Origin: Leidyana gryllorum EB-2025a
Taxonomy: Eukaryota; Apicomplexa
Length of the DNA: 34,626 bases
Assembly (NCBI GenBank): GCA_048772705.1
Contig: JBLWGC010000167.1
Coordinates: forward strand, 1 to 34,626
Reading direction: 5' to 3'
In this document: positions 7,977 through 14,664 of the stretch, piece after piece
Numbering within the stretch: the stretch's first letter is position 1
How the letters are laid out: each line of letters opens with the position of its first letter
Program-made: the position numbers and the translations under genes
Notes under the pieces: generated by a model
Seen by the model: the letters and a program-made list of their open reading frames with translations, nothing else
Databases searched by the model: none
Told to the model about the DNA's origin: nothing

Positions 7977-8050
7977 TGGTCACGCCCGGGCTCGAACCGG
8001 GGACCTTGAGCTTATTAGGCTCACGCTCTAACCGACTGAGCTACGCGACC
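7977..8050 (-). tRNA. tRNA-Ile(AAT)
   Basis: Perfect stem TGAGC/GCTCA, loop CTAATAA, acceptor GGTCGCG/CGTGACC, B box GGTTCGAGCCC. Twin of 25901. Confidence 0.95.
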
Positions 8051-8169
8051 GCCTCCGACGACAGATGGCACCGATTCACTTACTTGATGCCTCTGCGTTG
8101 CCACTGCAATCTCAAGCATGTACTGCTGGTGTTTTGAGCCCAGCCGCCTACTCCGATGACCGCAGCACA

Positions 8170-8250
8170 CGACAACTGCTGGATTTTAACCAGCGCGGAC
8201 CAGGCCCAGTAGCTTTCTAGTCTACCTCCTTAACCATCGGGACAGTTGCT
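8170..8250 (-). pseudogene. tRNA-Ser(AGA), degenerate
   Basis: Loop CTAGAAA remains, but the B box reads GGTTAAAATCC, the anticodon stem has an A-G mismatch and the D-arm (GTCCCGATGG) has changed. Confidence 0.6.
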
Positions 8251-8317
8251 GCTGTCGAACTTGGCCTTTTGCGGCCAGTGGCTTCACATACGGTTCAGCG
8301 AGCTTTACTAGGACTGC

Positions 8318-8384
8318 TCGCGCCGCCCGAACCCGCGGTTCTCCCTTCAAAAGTCTTGCGCTCTACCGACGGAGTTGGGGCGGC
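8318..8384 (-). pseudogene. tRNA-Lys-like pseudogene
   Basis: Same decayed Lys type as 7800: loop CTTTTGA, broken stem, T-arm ending GGCGGCGCG. Confidence 0.55.
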
Positions 8385-8473
8385 AAGGAAGCTCGCCCCG
8401 TACCTGAGGAATCCACGATCAATACCAATGGAATTGGTTACTAAGTCCGAATTTGTATCAGAGATCTACTCAC

Positions 8474-8546
8474 TTGGTCAAGCCAGGATTCGGGCCTGGG
8501 TATGCACGGCCACAACTTGCTGTTGTAAGCACTAGACGACCGGGAC
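8474..8546 (-). pseudogene. tRNA-His(GTG)-like, Ile-like 3' flank
   Basis: A box TCGTCTAGTG and loop TTGTGGC are His. T-stem CCAGG/CCTGG pairs, with T-loop CCCGAAT. The acceptor fails, and the end and flank (TTGACCAAGTGAG) look like those of tRNA-Ile, suggesting a fusion. Confidence 0.5.
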
Positions 8547-8689
8547 AATCTTCAAGTGAGGCTGGTATGGTATGTCCCCGATGTCTCGAATGGGAGACGT
8601 AGGTGAAGTTTGTCCGAACCCACGATCGGGCGTAGCTGCCCATGCCTCTCTTGATCGCTACACACTTCCATTTGACGGCTCCGTTAGTC

Positions 8690-8762
8690 GGCGCTATGGC
8701 CTAATGGATATGGCATCGGTCTACGGAACCGGGGATTCTGGGTATGAGTCCCAGTAGCGTCT
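8690..8762 (+). tRNA. tRNA-Arg(ACG)
   Basis: Acceptor GGCGCTA/TAGCGTC with one G-U, loop CTACGGA. The T-loop has TATGAGT instead of TTCGAGT. The clean copy is 33100; the 5' half recurs in the chimera at 14150. Confidence 0.8.
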
Positions 8763-8875
8763 GGGCGAATGGCCGGGTTGCAGCCTGTTGAGTCAACAAC
8801 GCAGATCCTGTCTTAGCTGTCAGGGACATTGTCCGGGATGGGTCGAGTGCCGTGTTGGGTCAACAACTATCAGAC

Positions 8876-8947
8876 GGGCTGTTCTGGGAATGGAGCCCAG
8901 GACTTCTTTCACCCGAAGGAAAACTCATATAACTAGACCAAACGGCC
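8876..8947 (-). tRNA. tRNA-Pro(CGG), degenerate
   Basis: Loop TTCGGGT kept. The B box is GGGCTCCATTCC and both anticodon stem and acceptor carry mismatches (GGCCGTT/AACAGCC). Confidence 0.5.
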
Positions 8948-8955
8948 CCCTGTGG

Positions 8956-9033
8956 TGCCTCAGGTAGTGGCAGGTTCCAAACCTGCGACTTCGTGGCTAA
9001 GAGACTTACCCTCTGATGGCTGAGCTACGAGGC
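8956..9033 (-). pseudogene. tRNA-like remnant, Phe-type ends
   Basis: Begins GCCTCGTAGCTCAGC, ends TGAGGCA and keeps T-stem GCAGG/CCTGC. The anticodon arm (TCTCTTAGCCACGA) does not fold and extra bases precede the 3' acceptor. Parent uncertain; tRNA-Phe shares the ends. Confidence 0.45.
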
Positions 9034-9090
9034 TCAGCTACGATGATGGGAGTTTGCGATAAGCTTGCAAGTGCCCAGTCGATGCAGTCG

Positions 9091-9162
9091 AGCCTTCTGC
9101 CGGAATCGAGCCGGCGACTTCTCGCTTACGAAGCGAACGCTCTGCCCCTAAGCTAAGAAGGC
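9091..9162 (-). tRNA. tRNA-Thr(CGT)
   Basis: Acceptor GCCTTCT/AGAAGGC, loop TTCGTAA. T-loop is CTCGATT, one change from consensus. Siblings at 9620 and 33569. Confidence 0.9.
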
Positions 9163-9238
9163 AATGTAAGCCGGAGATAACGAAACAATCGCTATTCACG
9201 GAGATCAGTGTGGCACTTTGCTCGAGTAGTTCAATGAC

Positions 9239-9311
9239 TTCCACTGGCGGGACTTGAACCCGGATCGTGCGGGTGAAAGCCGCATATCCTAGCCACTTAA
9301 AATACAGTGGA
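9239..9311 (-). tRNA. tRNA-Glu(TTC)
   Basis: Stem TGCGG/CCGCA with loop CTTTCAC. A-box region is TATTTTAAGTGG where other Glu copies have TAGTCTAAGTGG. T-stem has one mismatch. Confidence 0.82.
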
Positions 9312-9407
9312 CAATTCCCTTAGCTGCAGGTTTAGCCGAGAGCCGTACCCTCTTCGAGACACCTCATACTATGTCAAGACCCCTAAACGCTCGCGGGTCT
9401 GCGCAAC

Positions 9408-9480
9408 GGGCGACTAGCTCAAATGGTAGAGCGCTCGCTTAGCATGCGAGAGGTACTGGGATCGATGCCCAGGTCGTCCA
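9408..9480 (+). tRNA. tRNA-Ala(AGC)
   Basis: Only Ala(AGC): stem CTCGC/GCGAG, loop TTAGCAT, acceptor GGGCGAC/GTCGTCC. Reads GCU/GCC/GCA through inosine. Confidence 0.93.
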
Positions 9481-9520
9481 AACTTCGTACAGAGGCACCC
9501 ACCGTATTGAAATACTCAGA

Positions 9521-9555
9521 GTTACGACCTTTGAAGGGTCCAAGACCACAAGTGC
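9521..9555 (-). pseudogene. tRNA-Gly(TCC) 5' fragment
   Basis: GCACTTGTGGTCT joined directly to an anticodon arm in normal orientation (GACCCTTCAAAGGTC), with the D-loop lost and no T-arm. Useful contrast to the flipped arms at 13351 and 30294. Confidence 0.6.
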
Positions 9556-9619
9556 GGTTGAGAGAGTAGGGTGCCGCAGAACCCGGCCCTAACAGGTTTC
9601 GAACTTATCGATGCATCAA

Positions 9620-9691
9620 AGCCTTCTGTCGGAATCGAGCCGCCGACGTCTCGTTTACGAAGCAAACGCTCTGCCCCTAAGCTTAGAAGGC
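9620..9691 (-). tRNA. tRNA-Thr(CGT)
   Basis: Loop TTCGTAA, with a C-A mismatch at the top of the anticodon stem (TTTGC/ACGAG) and T-arm CGGCTCGATTCCG. Weaker than 33569. Confidence 0.75.
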
Positions 9692-9840
9692 AATGCAAGA
9701 AGGAAATTACGCATCGAAGCCCGTTGAGGGAGGTTGTTGAAGCACTCGAAGGACTTCCACTGCCCCTTATGTGATCAAGACAGGGCCTGCCTGGTTGGCT
9801 GAGGGGCGAGGAATTCTGACACCAGATGTCACGACCTCTC

Positions 9841-9913
9841 TGCCTCGGCCGTGGATCGAACACGGGACTTCCAGATCTTCAGTCTGGCGATCTCCCAACT
9901 GAGCTACCGAGGC
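9841..9913 (-). tRNA. tRNA-Phe(GAA)
   Basis: The single tRNA-Phe. Perfect acceptor GCCTCGG/CCGAGGC, stem CCAGA/TCTGG with loop CTGAAGA, T-arm CCGTGTTCGATCCACGG. Confidence 0.96.
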
Positions 9914-10010
9914 GCTAGAAAGTCATGGAAGGCGGTGAAAATAAGCACTTAGTGCGACCGTATGTAGAAAGAGGAGGGTCTCTATACTAACCTCTGAAAT
10001 ATTGTAGCTC

Positions 10011-10083
10011 CGTCTTGTAGCTCAGTCGGCAGAGCGTGTGGCTGTTAACCACAAAGTCGCAAGTTCGAAACCTGCCAAGACCG
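10011..10083 (+). tRNA. tRNA-Asn(GTT)
   Basis: Stem TGTGG/CCACA, loop CTGTTAA. Position 1 is C, breaking the first acceptor pair (CGTCTTG/CAAGACC), a change shared with 21863. Confidence 0.85.
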
Positions 10084-10127
10084 GTTTCAAAGGCACCCTT
10101 AACACTCACTGCGCTGCTCTCGCAATG

Positions 10128-10162
10128 GCACTTGTGGTCTGCGACCGTTCAAAAATGTAAGG
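10128..10162 (+). pseudogene. tRNA-Gly(TCC) 5' fragment
   Basis: GCACTTGTGGTCT then GCGACCCTTCAAA; ends inside the anticodon arm. Sits between Asn and Ala in every block copy. Confidence 0.6.
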
Positions 10163-10200
10163 TTGGGTTTGGCTCCGGCCACGTGCTGCGGTACCTACTT

Positions 10201-10273
10201 TGGACGACCTGGGTATCGATCCCAGTACCTCTCGCATGCGAAGCGAGCGCTCTACCATTTGAGCTAGCCGCCC
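10201..10273 (-). tRNA. tRNA-Ala(CGC)
   Basis: Stem CTCGC/GCGAG, loop TTCGCAT, acceptor GGGCGGC/GTCGTCC. T-loop is ATCGATA, as in all Ala genes here. Confidence 0.93.
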
Positions 10274-10333
10274 AGAGGCACCACATGGAAGAGCTACTGC
10301 ATTGGGTAGCTGACCGAGTGCCGATACAACGGC

Positions 10334-10413
10334 TGACAAGAGTGGGATTCAAACCCACGCCCTTTCGGACTGCGGCCTGAACACAGCGCCTTAGACCACT
10401 CGGCCATCTTGCC
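10334..10413 (-). tRNA. tRNA-Leu(CAG)
   Basis: Loop TTCAGGC. B box GGTTTGAATCC has one change from the intact twin at 22170. Confidence 0.87.
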
Positions 10414-10510
10414 GGAACATCTTGCCGCAATGTTGTTGGCTCGCCGCTTCACACGTTTTCTGTTCGTGAGTCAAAATAGAAAGACTTCTGGGATTGGAGG
10501 CCGGCGTGTA

Positions 10511-10558
10511 CTTCCGCCTGTCACGCGGAAGACCAGGGTTCGTTCCCCGGTCTCGGAG
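10511..10558 (+). pseudogene. tRNA-Asp 3' part
   Basis: Anticodon arm CTTCCGCCTGTCACGCGG through TCTCGGAG. The first 24 bases including the A box are missing in all block copies (22346; inverted 27815). Confidence 0.7.
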
Positions 10559-10613
10559 CATAGTTGCTTTCGCTTAGGATTGTTTCGTTTGGTTCTCGCT
10601 GAAAGTTGCGAGC

Positions 10614-10644
10614 TACAGCCACCGAGGATCAAACTCGGGACTTC
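10614..10644 (-). pseudogene. tRNA-Val 3' fragment
   Basis: T-arm and acceptor 3' strand (CCGAGTTTGATCCTCGG, TGGCTGTA) only. The 51-base version at 22450 keeps more. Confidence 0.65.
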
Positions 10645-10708
10645 CGGACTGTGAAAGGGGCGTGTGTCTCTGGAAACACATATCATGAAGACCTCACAGA
10701 AATGGGAC

Positions 10709-10774
10709 GGGCTGAAGTGGCGCAGTCCGTAAAGCATCTGACCCTCCTGTTGCATCCCATCCTGATTGATGCCC
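10709..10774 (+). pseudogene. tRNA-like remnant with A-box only
   Basis: GAAGTGGCGCAGTCCGTAAAG resembles a D-arm and A box, followed by CATCTGACCCTCCTG. No B box and no stable cloverleaf. Conserved at 20961(-), 22575, 27568(-) and, more diverged, 32869. Parent unknown, perhaps Trp. Confidence 0.3.
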
Positions 10775-10803
10775 CGCTACCTTTGTAGTTTCACTCGAAG
10801 ATT

Positions 10804-10873
10804 GTCCGAGTCGTCTAGTGGTTGGGACAGCACGTTGTGGCCGTGCAAAGCCACGCTGATTCCTGCCCGGGCA
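10804..10873 (+). tRNA. tRNA-His(GTG), T-arm shortened
   Basis: Perfect stem GCACG/CGTGC with loop TTGTGGC and A box TCGTCTAGTGG. T-arm is about 3 bases short and reads CGCTGATTCC instead of GGTTCGAATCC. Probably not transcribed normally. Confidence 0.55.
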
Positions 10874-10961
10874 GTATGTCTCTGTCGTCTCGAATGGAAA
10901 CTCTTGCCGGGATCAACAACGCTTGATCACCACATACATCCATTTGATGGCCTCGTTAGTC

Positions 10962-11034
10962 GACACTATGGCCCAATGGATATGGAATCGGTCTACGAAA
11001 CCGGGGATTTTGGGTTCGAGTCCCAGTGGCGTCT
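10962..11034 (+). tRNA. tRNA-Arg(ACG)
   Basis: Loop CTACGAA, intact B box GGTTCGAGTCC. One acceptor mismatch (GACACTA/TGGCGTC) shared by all four block copies. Confidence 0.82.
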
Positions 11035-11195
11035 GGGCGAATGGTCGGGTTCCAGCCTCGCCTGTTGGGTCAACAACTCAGATTTTGTCTTGGCTGTCGG
11101 GGACTTTGTCCGGGATGGGTGGACTGAGAGCCGCATATCTCAGCCGAGCTTCGAGAGACGTGCCGTGTTGAGTCAACAGCTATCAGACGGCAGAC

Positions 11196-11266
11196 GGGCT
11201 GTGTTGGGAATTGAAACCAGCACTTCTTCCACCCGAAACAAGTGCATACCACCAGACCAAACAGCC
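11196..11266 (-). tRNA. tRNA-Pro(CGG) variant
   Basis: Loop TTCGGGT with stem CTTGT/GGAAG (one G-G mismatch), B box GGTTTCAATTCC and a last acceptor mismatch. Same variant at 20469, 23041 and 27077. Confidence 0.6.
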
Positions 11267-11418
11267 GCCTATCGGTGGTACAAGCCGCCGATACAGATGC
11301 TCAGGAAGTGAGCACCCCCGGCCGTACGACTTCTTCGGGGCTGGAGGCCGATACACCGCACCCAGACGACAGTCGCAACGGAAGCCGTTTGCACGCTGGA
11401 ACTCAGAAGGAAAGTTCC

Positions 11419-11502
11419 GCACAGATGCCCGAGTGGTCTAAGGGGCCAGACTCAAGTTCTGGTAGGCGCAAGTCTGCATGGGTTCGAATCCCATTCTGTG
11501 CA
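11419..11502 (+). tRNA. tRNA-Leu(CAA), intronless
   Basis: 84 nt. Acceptor GCACAGA/TCTGTGC, stem CCAGA/TCTGG, contiguous loop CTCAAGT. Many animal Leu(CAA) genes carry an intron here; this one does not. Four copies in the window. Confidence 0.95.
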
Positions 11503-11585
11503 ACGGTTCTCATTCCGGGGCGGCATTGGCCATCACTTCGGGTCTACGGCTGTACGAAGTAGCCGTTATATCCCCCTCCCCATTC

Positions 11586-11657
11586 GGCTGTTTGGTCTAG
11601 TGGTATGATCCTTCCTTAGGGTGGAAGGAGTCCTGGGTTCGATTCCTATAAAAGCCC
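11586..11657 (+). tRNA. tRNA-Pro(AGG)
   Basis: Stem CTTCC/GGAAG, loop TTAGGGT. Acceptor GGCTGTT against AAAAGCC has one mismatch; T-stem damaged (CTGGG/CCTAT). The cleaner relative is 31975. Confidence 0.75.
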
Positions 11658-11798
11658 TCTTGGTCGTCGGTTGACCCGACGAGACAAGTTGCCCTCAGAA
11701 CCACACACGCACCCCCTTTAGCCCACCTCGGTAGGGCAGTCAGGGCAATTAACATCTCAGGAATCGCATTTCGGCTCCCTCTTCCATGTTGCAGACTG

Positions 11799-11870
11799 AG
11801 CAGTGTAGCTCAGTGGAAGAGTGTGGGGCTCATAACCCAAAGGTCCGTCGATCGAAACGACGCACTGCTA
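11799..11870 (+). tRNA. Initiator tRNA-Met(CAT)
   Basis: A1:T72 acceptor AGCAGTG/CACTGCT, T-loop ATCGAAA (A54, A60) and loop CTCATAA mark eukaryotic initiator. One anticodon-stem mismatch (TGGGG/CCCAA) compared with 19864. Confidence 0.88.
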
Positions 11871-11919
11871 AGTGTGCGCAAGAGGGAAACAGTTATAGAA
11901 TTGATTGGGTCGTGAGCGA

Positions 11920-11991
11920 AGCCTTCTGCCGGAATCGAACCGGAGATCTTTCTCTTACTAAGCGAATGCTCTGCCCCTAAGCTAAGAAGGC
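11920..11991 (-). tRNA. tRNA-Thr(AGT)
   Basis: Loop TTAGTAA. A stem mismatch (TTCGC/GAGAA) is shared by block copies 19743 and 23772 and absent from 31649. Confidence 0.85.
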
Positions 11992-12107
11992 AATATCAGC
12001 TGGTAATCACACATCAGTCACTATTGACGGAAGTTACTGGAGCACATTGTTCCACCAGTCAATCCTTCCACTGCTCCACCCAACGGGTGTAACTAAGTTT
12101 AGGGCTT

Positions 12108-12129
12108 GGTTCGAAACCTGCCAGGACCG
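12108..12129 (+). pseudogene. tRNA-Asn T-arm remnant at a deletion joint
   Basis: Only GGTTCGAAACCTGCC and the acceptor 3' strand remain, fused to the sequence that precedes tRNA-Lys at 23972. The Lys, Glu and Asn 5' part present in block C are deleted. Confidence 0.75.
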
Positions 12130-12173
12130 GTTTCGGAGGCACACCAAACACTGAGTGCGCTGCTCTCCCAATG

Positions 12174-12207
12174 GCACTTCTGGTCTGCGACCCTTCAAAG
12201 ATGTAAG
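12174..12207 (+). pseudogene. tRNA-Gly(TCC) 5' fragment
   Basis: GCACTTCTGGTCTGCGACCC then TTCAAAG; same type as 10128 with one change in the acceptor strand. Confidence 0.55.
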
Positions 12208-12244
12208 TTTGTTTGGGTCCCCCCACGTGCAGCCGTACGTACTT

Positions 12245-12316
12245 TGGACGACTTGGGTATCGATCCAGTACCTCTCGCATGCGAAGCGAGCGCTCTACAA
12301 TCTGAGCTAGCCGCCC
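12245..12316 (-). tRNA. tRNA-Ala(CGC)
   Basis: Loop TTCGCAT. One base is missing from the T-stem (ACTGGATCGAT), shared with the inverted copy 19034 and absent from 24484. Confidence 0.82.
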
Positions 12317-12376
12317 ATCCACTCTACATGGAAGACCTATTGCATCCAGTGGCTGACCGAGGGCCGATACAACGGC

Positions 12377-12456
12377 TGACAAGAGTGGGATTCGAACCCA
12401 CGCCCTCTCGGACTGCGGCCTTAACACAGCGCCTTGGACCACTCGGCCATCTTGGG
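12377..12456 (-). tRNA. tRNA-Leu(AAG)
   Basis: Loop TTAAGGC, B box intact. Acceptor begins CCCAAGA, so the first two pairs fail; shared with 18894. Confidence 0.78.
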
Positions 12457-12552
12457 CGGAGTCTTCTTGGCTCGTCACTTCACAAGTTTTCTGTTCTTGG
12501 ATTCTGGATATGGAAAGACTTTTGGGGTTGGAGGCCGTCATGTTTACTAGCG

Positions 12553-12624
12553 TCCGAGATAGTATATTGGTCAGTATTTCCGCCTGTCACGCGGAAGACC
12601 CGGGTTCGATTCCCCGTCTCGGAG
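12553..12624 (+). tRNA. tRNA-Asp(GTC)
   Basis: Acceptor TCCGAGA/TCTCGGA, loop CTGTCAC, one T-stem change (CCCGG/CCCCG). T6 run 23 bases downstream. Confidence 0.92.
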
Positions 12625-12646
12625 CACAGTTGGTTTCGCTTGAGTC

Positions 12647-12652
12647 TTTTTT
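12647..12652 (+). terminator. Pol III T6 terminator for tRNA-Asp
   Basis: TTTTTT downstream of 12553; equivalent runs occur at 4607 and, inverted, at 18698. Confidence 0.55.
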
Positions 12653-12675
12653 GGTGCTTGCTGAAAGTTGCGAGC

Positions 12676-12747
12676 TACAGCCACGAGGATCGAACTCGGG
12701 ACCTTCTGCGTGTTAAGCAGACGTCGTAACCACTAGACCATGGCTGC
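12676..12747 (-). tRNA. tRNA-Val(AAC)
   Basis: Loop TTAACAC. One base shorter than other Val copies at the T-stem/acceptor boundary (CTCGTGGCTGT). Confidence 0.87.
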
Positions 12748-12811
12748 ATCGATGGTCCCCGCAGCCCAAAAGAAGTGGCGAAGCTTCAGGGAGTAGTGAG
12801 GACCAGTTCAA

Positions 12812-12881
12812 GGGTCGGGTTGGGATCGAACCCAGGTCGGGAAATTCAAAGTGTCCAGTGCTAACCACCTAGGACGCAACC
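12812..12881 (-). tRNA. tRNA-Gln(TTG)
   Basis: Loop CTTTGAA gives TTG. Anticodon stem GGACA/TTTCC has one mismatch and the D-arm is 2 bases short (TCCTAGGTGG). Best of three TTG copies. Confidence 0.65.
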
Positions 12882-13058
12882 GGTTCAGCCCATCCCAGAA
12901 GAGTGGGACTAGCGCTCCCTCAACTGGACACATGCAACACGGGTCTCTCTACTAACCTCTGAAGTATTGTAACTGGCTCTTGTTTACAGCCCCCAGCGTA
13001 AACAGTTGGATTCGAGTCGGACACCTCAATCATTGAAGCAATTGTCCGCGAGTGCTAC

Positions 13059-13140
13059 CGACGACGGTGAGATTCGAACTCACGCGGGTAAAACCCAACG
13101 GCTTGGCAGGCCGCCGCCTTAACCGCTCGGCCACCTTGCC
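13059..13140 (-). tRNA. Ser-type tRNA with GCC (Gly) anticodon
   Basis: Type II body nearly identical to Ser(GCT) at 5035 and 17046, with long variable arm and discriminator G. The loop is CTGCCAA, so the anticodon is GCC. Anticodon stem intact; acceptor 3' strand CGTCGTC has two mismatches. Duplicated at 18205. Confidence 0.8.
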
Positions 13141-13236
13141 AAGAGTGTAACTGATTACACCTTCCCTCGGGCACCCCGTACGAACTGTTGTAGGAAGAGG
13201 AGGGTCTCTATACTAAGCTCTGAACCATTGTAACTG

Positions 13237-13309
13237 GGTCTTGTAGCTCAGTCGGCAGAGCGTGTGGCTGTTAACCACAAAGTCGCAGGTTCGAAGCCTG
13301 CCAGGACCG
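13237..13309 (+). tRNA. tRNA-Asn(GTT)
   Basis: Full acceptor GGTCTTG/CAGGACC with one G-U, loop CTGTTAA. T-loop TTCGAAG differs by one base from 24296. Confidence 0.93.
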
Positions 13310-13350
13310 GGTTCTGCGACAGTGTACACTCTCGACGGCCCTTGTTCTCT

Positions 13351-13393
13351 TGGACCCTTCCAAGGTCGTAACTTACCCTTAGACCACAAGTGA
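13351..13393 (-). pseudogene. tRNA-Gly fragment with inverted anticodon arm
   Basis: After CACTTGTGGTCTAAGGGTAAG the next about 19 bases are the reverse complement of the normal Gly(TCC) anticodon arm, so the loop reads TTGGAAG (GGA) instead of CTTCCAA. No T-arm follows. Same arrangement at 30294. Confidence 0.7.
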
Positions 13394-13460
13394 GCTGCAG
13401 CACCCCGAGAGACTCGGCGTTTTCTGCGTTGAGCTGTCTGCAACATACTCAAAAACAGAC

Positions 13461-13526
13461 TTCTCGGGAATCGAATCGAGCACTCCCACAAGCGAAAGAA
13501 AATCATATCACTAGCACTTCAACTCG
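13461..13526 (-). pseudogene. tRNA-Pro-like pseudogene
   Basis: TGCTAGTGATATGATTTTC then CTTGTGGGAG and GATTCGATTCCCGAG; ends do not pair. Variant of 5380. Confidence 0.5.
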
Positions 13527-13604
13527 ACATGCGCGGCAGTGGCTCCCCATACAGCTAGCAAGCTTGCCTCGGTCGAAACTGAACGTCTTCCGAGTGAGAG
13601 GCTA

Positions 13605-13677
13605 TGATGCGGATGGGACTCCAACCCACAACTCCCGGTTCCGAAGACCGATGCCCTATCCATTAGGCCACCGCACC
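13605..13677 (-). tRNA. tRNA-Arg(TCG)
   Basis: Loop CTTCGGA, acceptor GGTGCGG/CCGCATC. T-loop TTGGAGT carries one change in the B box. Mirror partner 15415 is clean. Confidence 0.87.
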
Positions 13678-13777
13678 ATGGATAAGCTTCGGTTATCTGG
13701 ATACTGGTTGGGTGAAAGAGGAGACACCTCGGGGCAGCCCGCTTTCGTCCCACTCAAAAGTCGGATGCGTCCCGAAT

Positions 13778-13850
13778 GCGGTTGTGGCGCAATGGATAGC
13801 GCGTTGCCCTCCTAAGGCAAAGGTTGAGGGTTCGAGTCCCTCCAGCCGTT
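13778..13850 (+). tRNA. tRNA-Arg(CCT)
   Basis: Stem TTGCC/GGCAA, loop CTCCTAA, A box TGGCGCAATGG, intact T-arm. Reads AGG. Mirror copy at 15242. Confidence 0.94.
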
Positions 13851-13895
13851 TCCTGCGTGCCTTCGTTTGTGCAAAGTGGAGCACAAACTAGTGAA

Positions 13896-13941
13896 AGTGA
13901 TGGCTTACTAAACGAATGCTCTGCCCCTAAGCCAAGAAGGC
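13896..13941 (-). pseudogene. tRNA-Thr(AGT), 3' truncated
   Basis: Complete through loop TTAGTAA, then runs into TCACTTTCAC. Mirror truncation at 15151 shows it predates the palindrome. Confidence 0.7.
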
Positions 13942-14068
13942 AATGTTAGTTGGAGATCACGCATCAGTCCCTATTGACTGAAGTTACTGGAGCACATTGC
14001 ACCGGTTCAATGACTTTCACTGCTCCACCCAACGGTAAATAGGGTGTAACTAAGTTTAGAGCTTCCTT

Positions 14069-14118
14069 GCCGCCCTAGCTCAGTCGGTAGAGCGCAAGAC
14101 TTTTAATCTTGCAGTCGC
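14069..14118 (+). pseudogene. tRNA-Lys(TTT), cut in the T-arm
   Basis: 5' half to GCAGTCGC is identical to Lys(TTT), then joins sequence found upstream of Arg(ACG) at 8655. TCGC is shared at the joint. Confidence 0.75.
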
Positions 14119-14149
14119 TACACACTTCCATTTGACGGCTCCGTTAGTC

Positions 14150-14222
14150 GGCGCTATGGCCTAATGGATATGGCATCGGTCTACGGAACCGGGGATTGTG
14201 GGTCCGAGGCCCATCCGCATCA
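14150..14222 (+). pseudogene. Chimeric tRNA-Arg (ACG 5' half, TCG 3' half)
   Basis: 5' part through loop CTACGGA equals 8690. 3' part GTGGGTCCGAGG...CCGCATCA equals 5225. The two acceptor strands belong to different tRNAs and mispair at three positions. Confidence 0.8.
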
Positions 14223-14303
14223 TAGCCTCTCACTCGGAAGACGTTCCGTTTCGACCGAGGCAAGCTTGCTAGCTGTATGAGAGCCGCTGCCCCGTATGTC
14301 GAG

Positions 14304-14369
14304 TTGAAGTGCTAGTGGTATCAGTTTCCTTCGTCTGTGGAAGTGCTCGATTCGATCCCCGAACAGTCC
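14304..14369 (+). pseudogene. tRNA-Pro-like pseudogene
   Basis: Direct copy of 5380-5445 within the duplicated segment. Confidence 0.5.
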
Positions 14370-14446
14370 GTTTTTGAGTAGGTTGCAGACAGCTGGAAGC
14401 AGAAATTGCCCGAGTCTCTCGGGGGTGCTGCAGATTTTTCGCAATT

Positions 14447-14517
14447 GCACTTGTGGTCTAAGGGTAAGATGCGACCCTTCCAAGGTCGTAACCCGGGTTC
14501 GAGTCCCGGCAGGTGCA
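14447..14517 (+). tRNA. tRNA-Gly(TCC)
   Basis: Same sequence as 5522: loop CTTCCAA, full T-arm CCGGGTTCGAGTCCCGG. Confidence 0.94.
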
Positions 14518-14584
14518 GCCGTTTGTAGCTCGAACGACCTGTTTATCGGTGAAGAGAGGGGACGACTCAATACAATACAACGGT

Positions 14585-14664
14585 TGACAAGAGTGGGATT
14601 CGAACCCACGCCCTTTCGGACTGCGGCCTGAACACAGCGCCTTGGACCACTCGGCCATCTTGCC
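14585..14664 (-). tRNA. tRNA-Leu(CAG)
   Basis: Loop TTCAGGC, intact acceptor and B box. The homologous place at 5657 holds Leu(AAG), so the two differ at the wobble base. Confidence 0.93.

Larger units (their letters stand above)
9964..12316. repeat. tRNA block A (direct)
   Basis: Order Asn, Ala, Leu, Asp and Val fragments, His, Arg, Pro, Leu(CAA), Pro, iMet, Thr, then Ala after a deletion. Matches 21816-24556 directly and 18.9-21.2 kb inverted, spacers included. Confidence 0.85.
13237..14118. repeat. Left arm of second palindrome
   Basis: Asn, Gly and Pro fragments, Arg(TCG), Arg(CCT), truncated Thr and truncated Lys. Inverted copy at 14956-15678. Inner end breaks inside the tRNA-Lys T-arm. 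Confidence 0.8.

Noticed and set aside
10766-11311. 181-codon open frame and its repeated relatives near 20430-20969, 22632-23150 and 27275-27577
   Set aside because: They recur only because the tRNA blocks recur; the frames run through His, Arg and Pro genes and their spacers in both strands, with no protein-like pattern.
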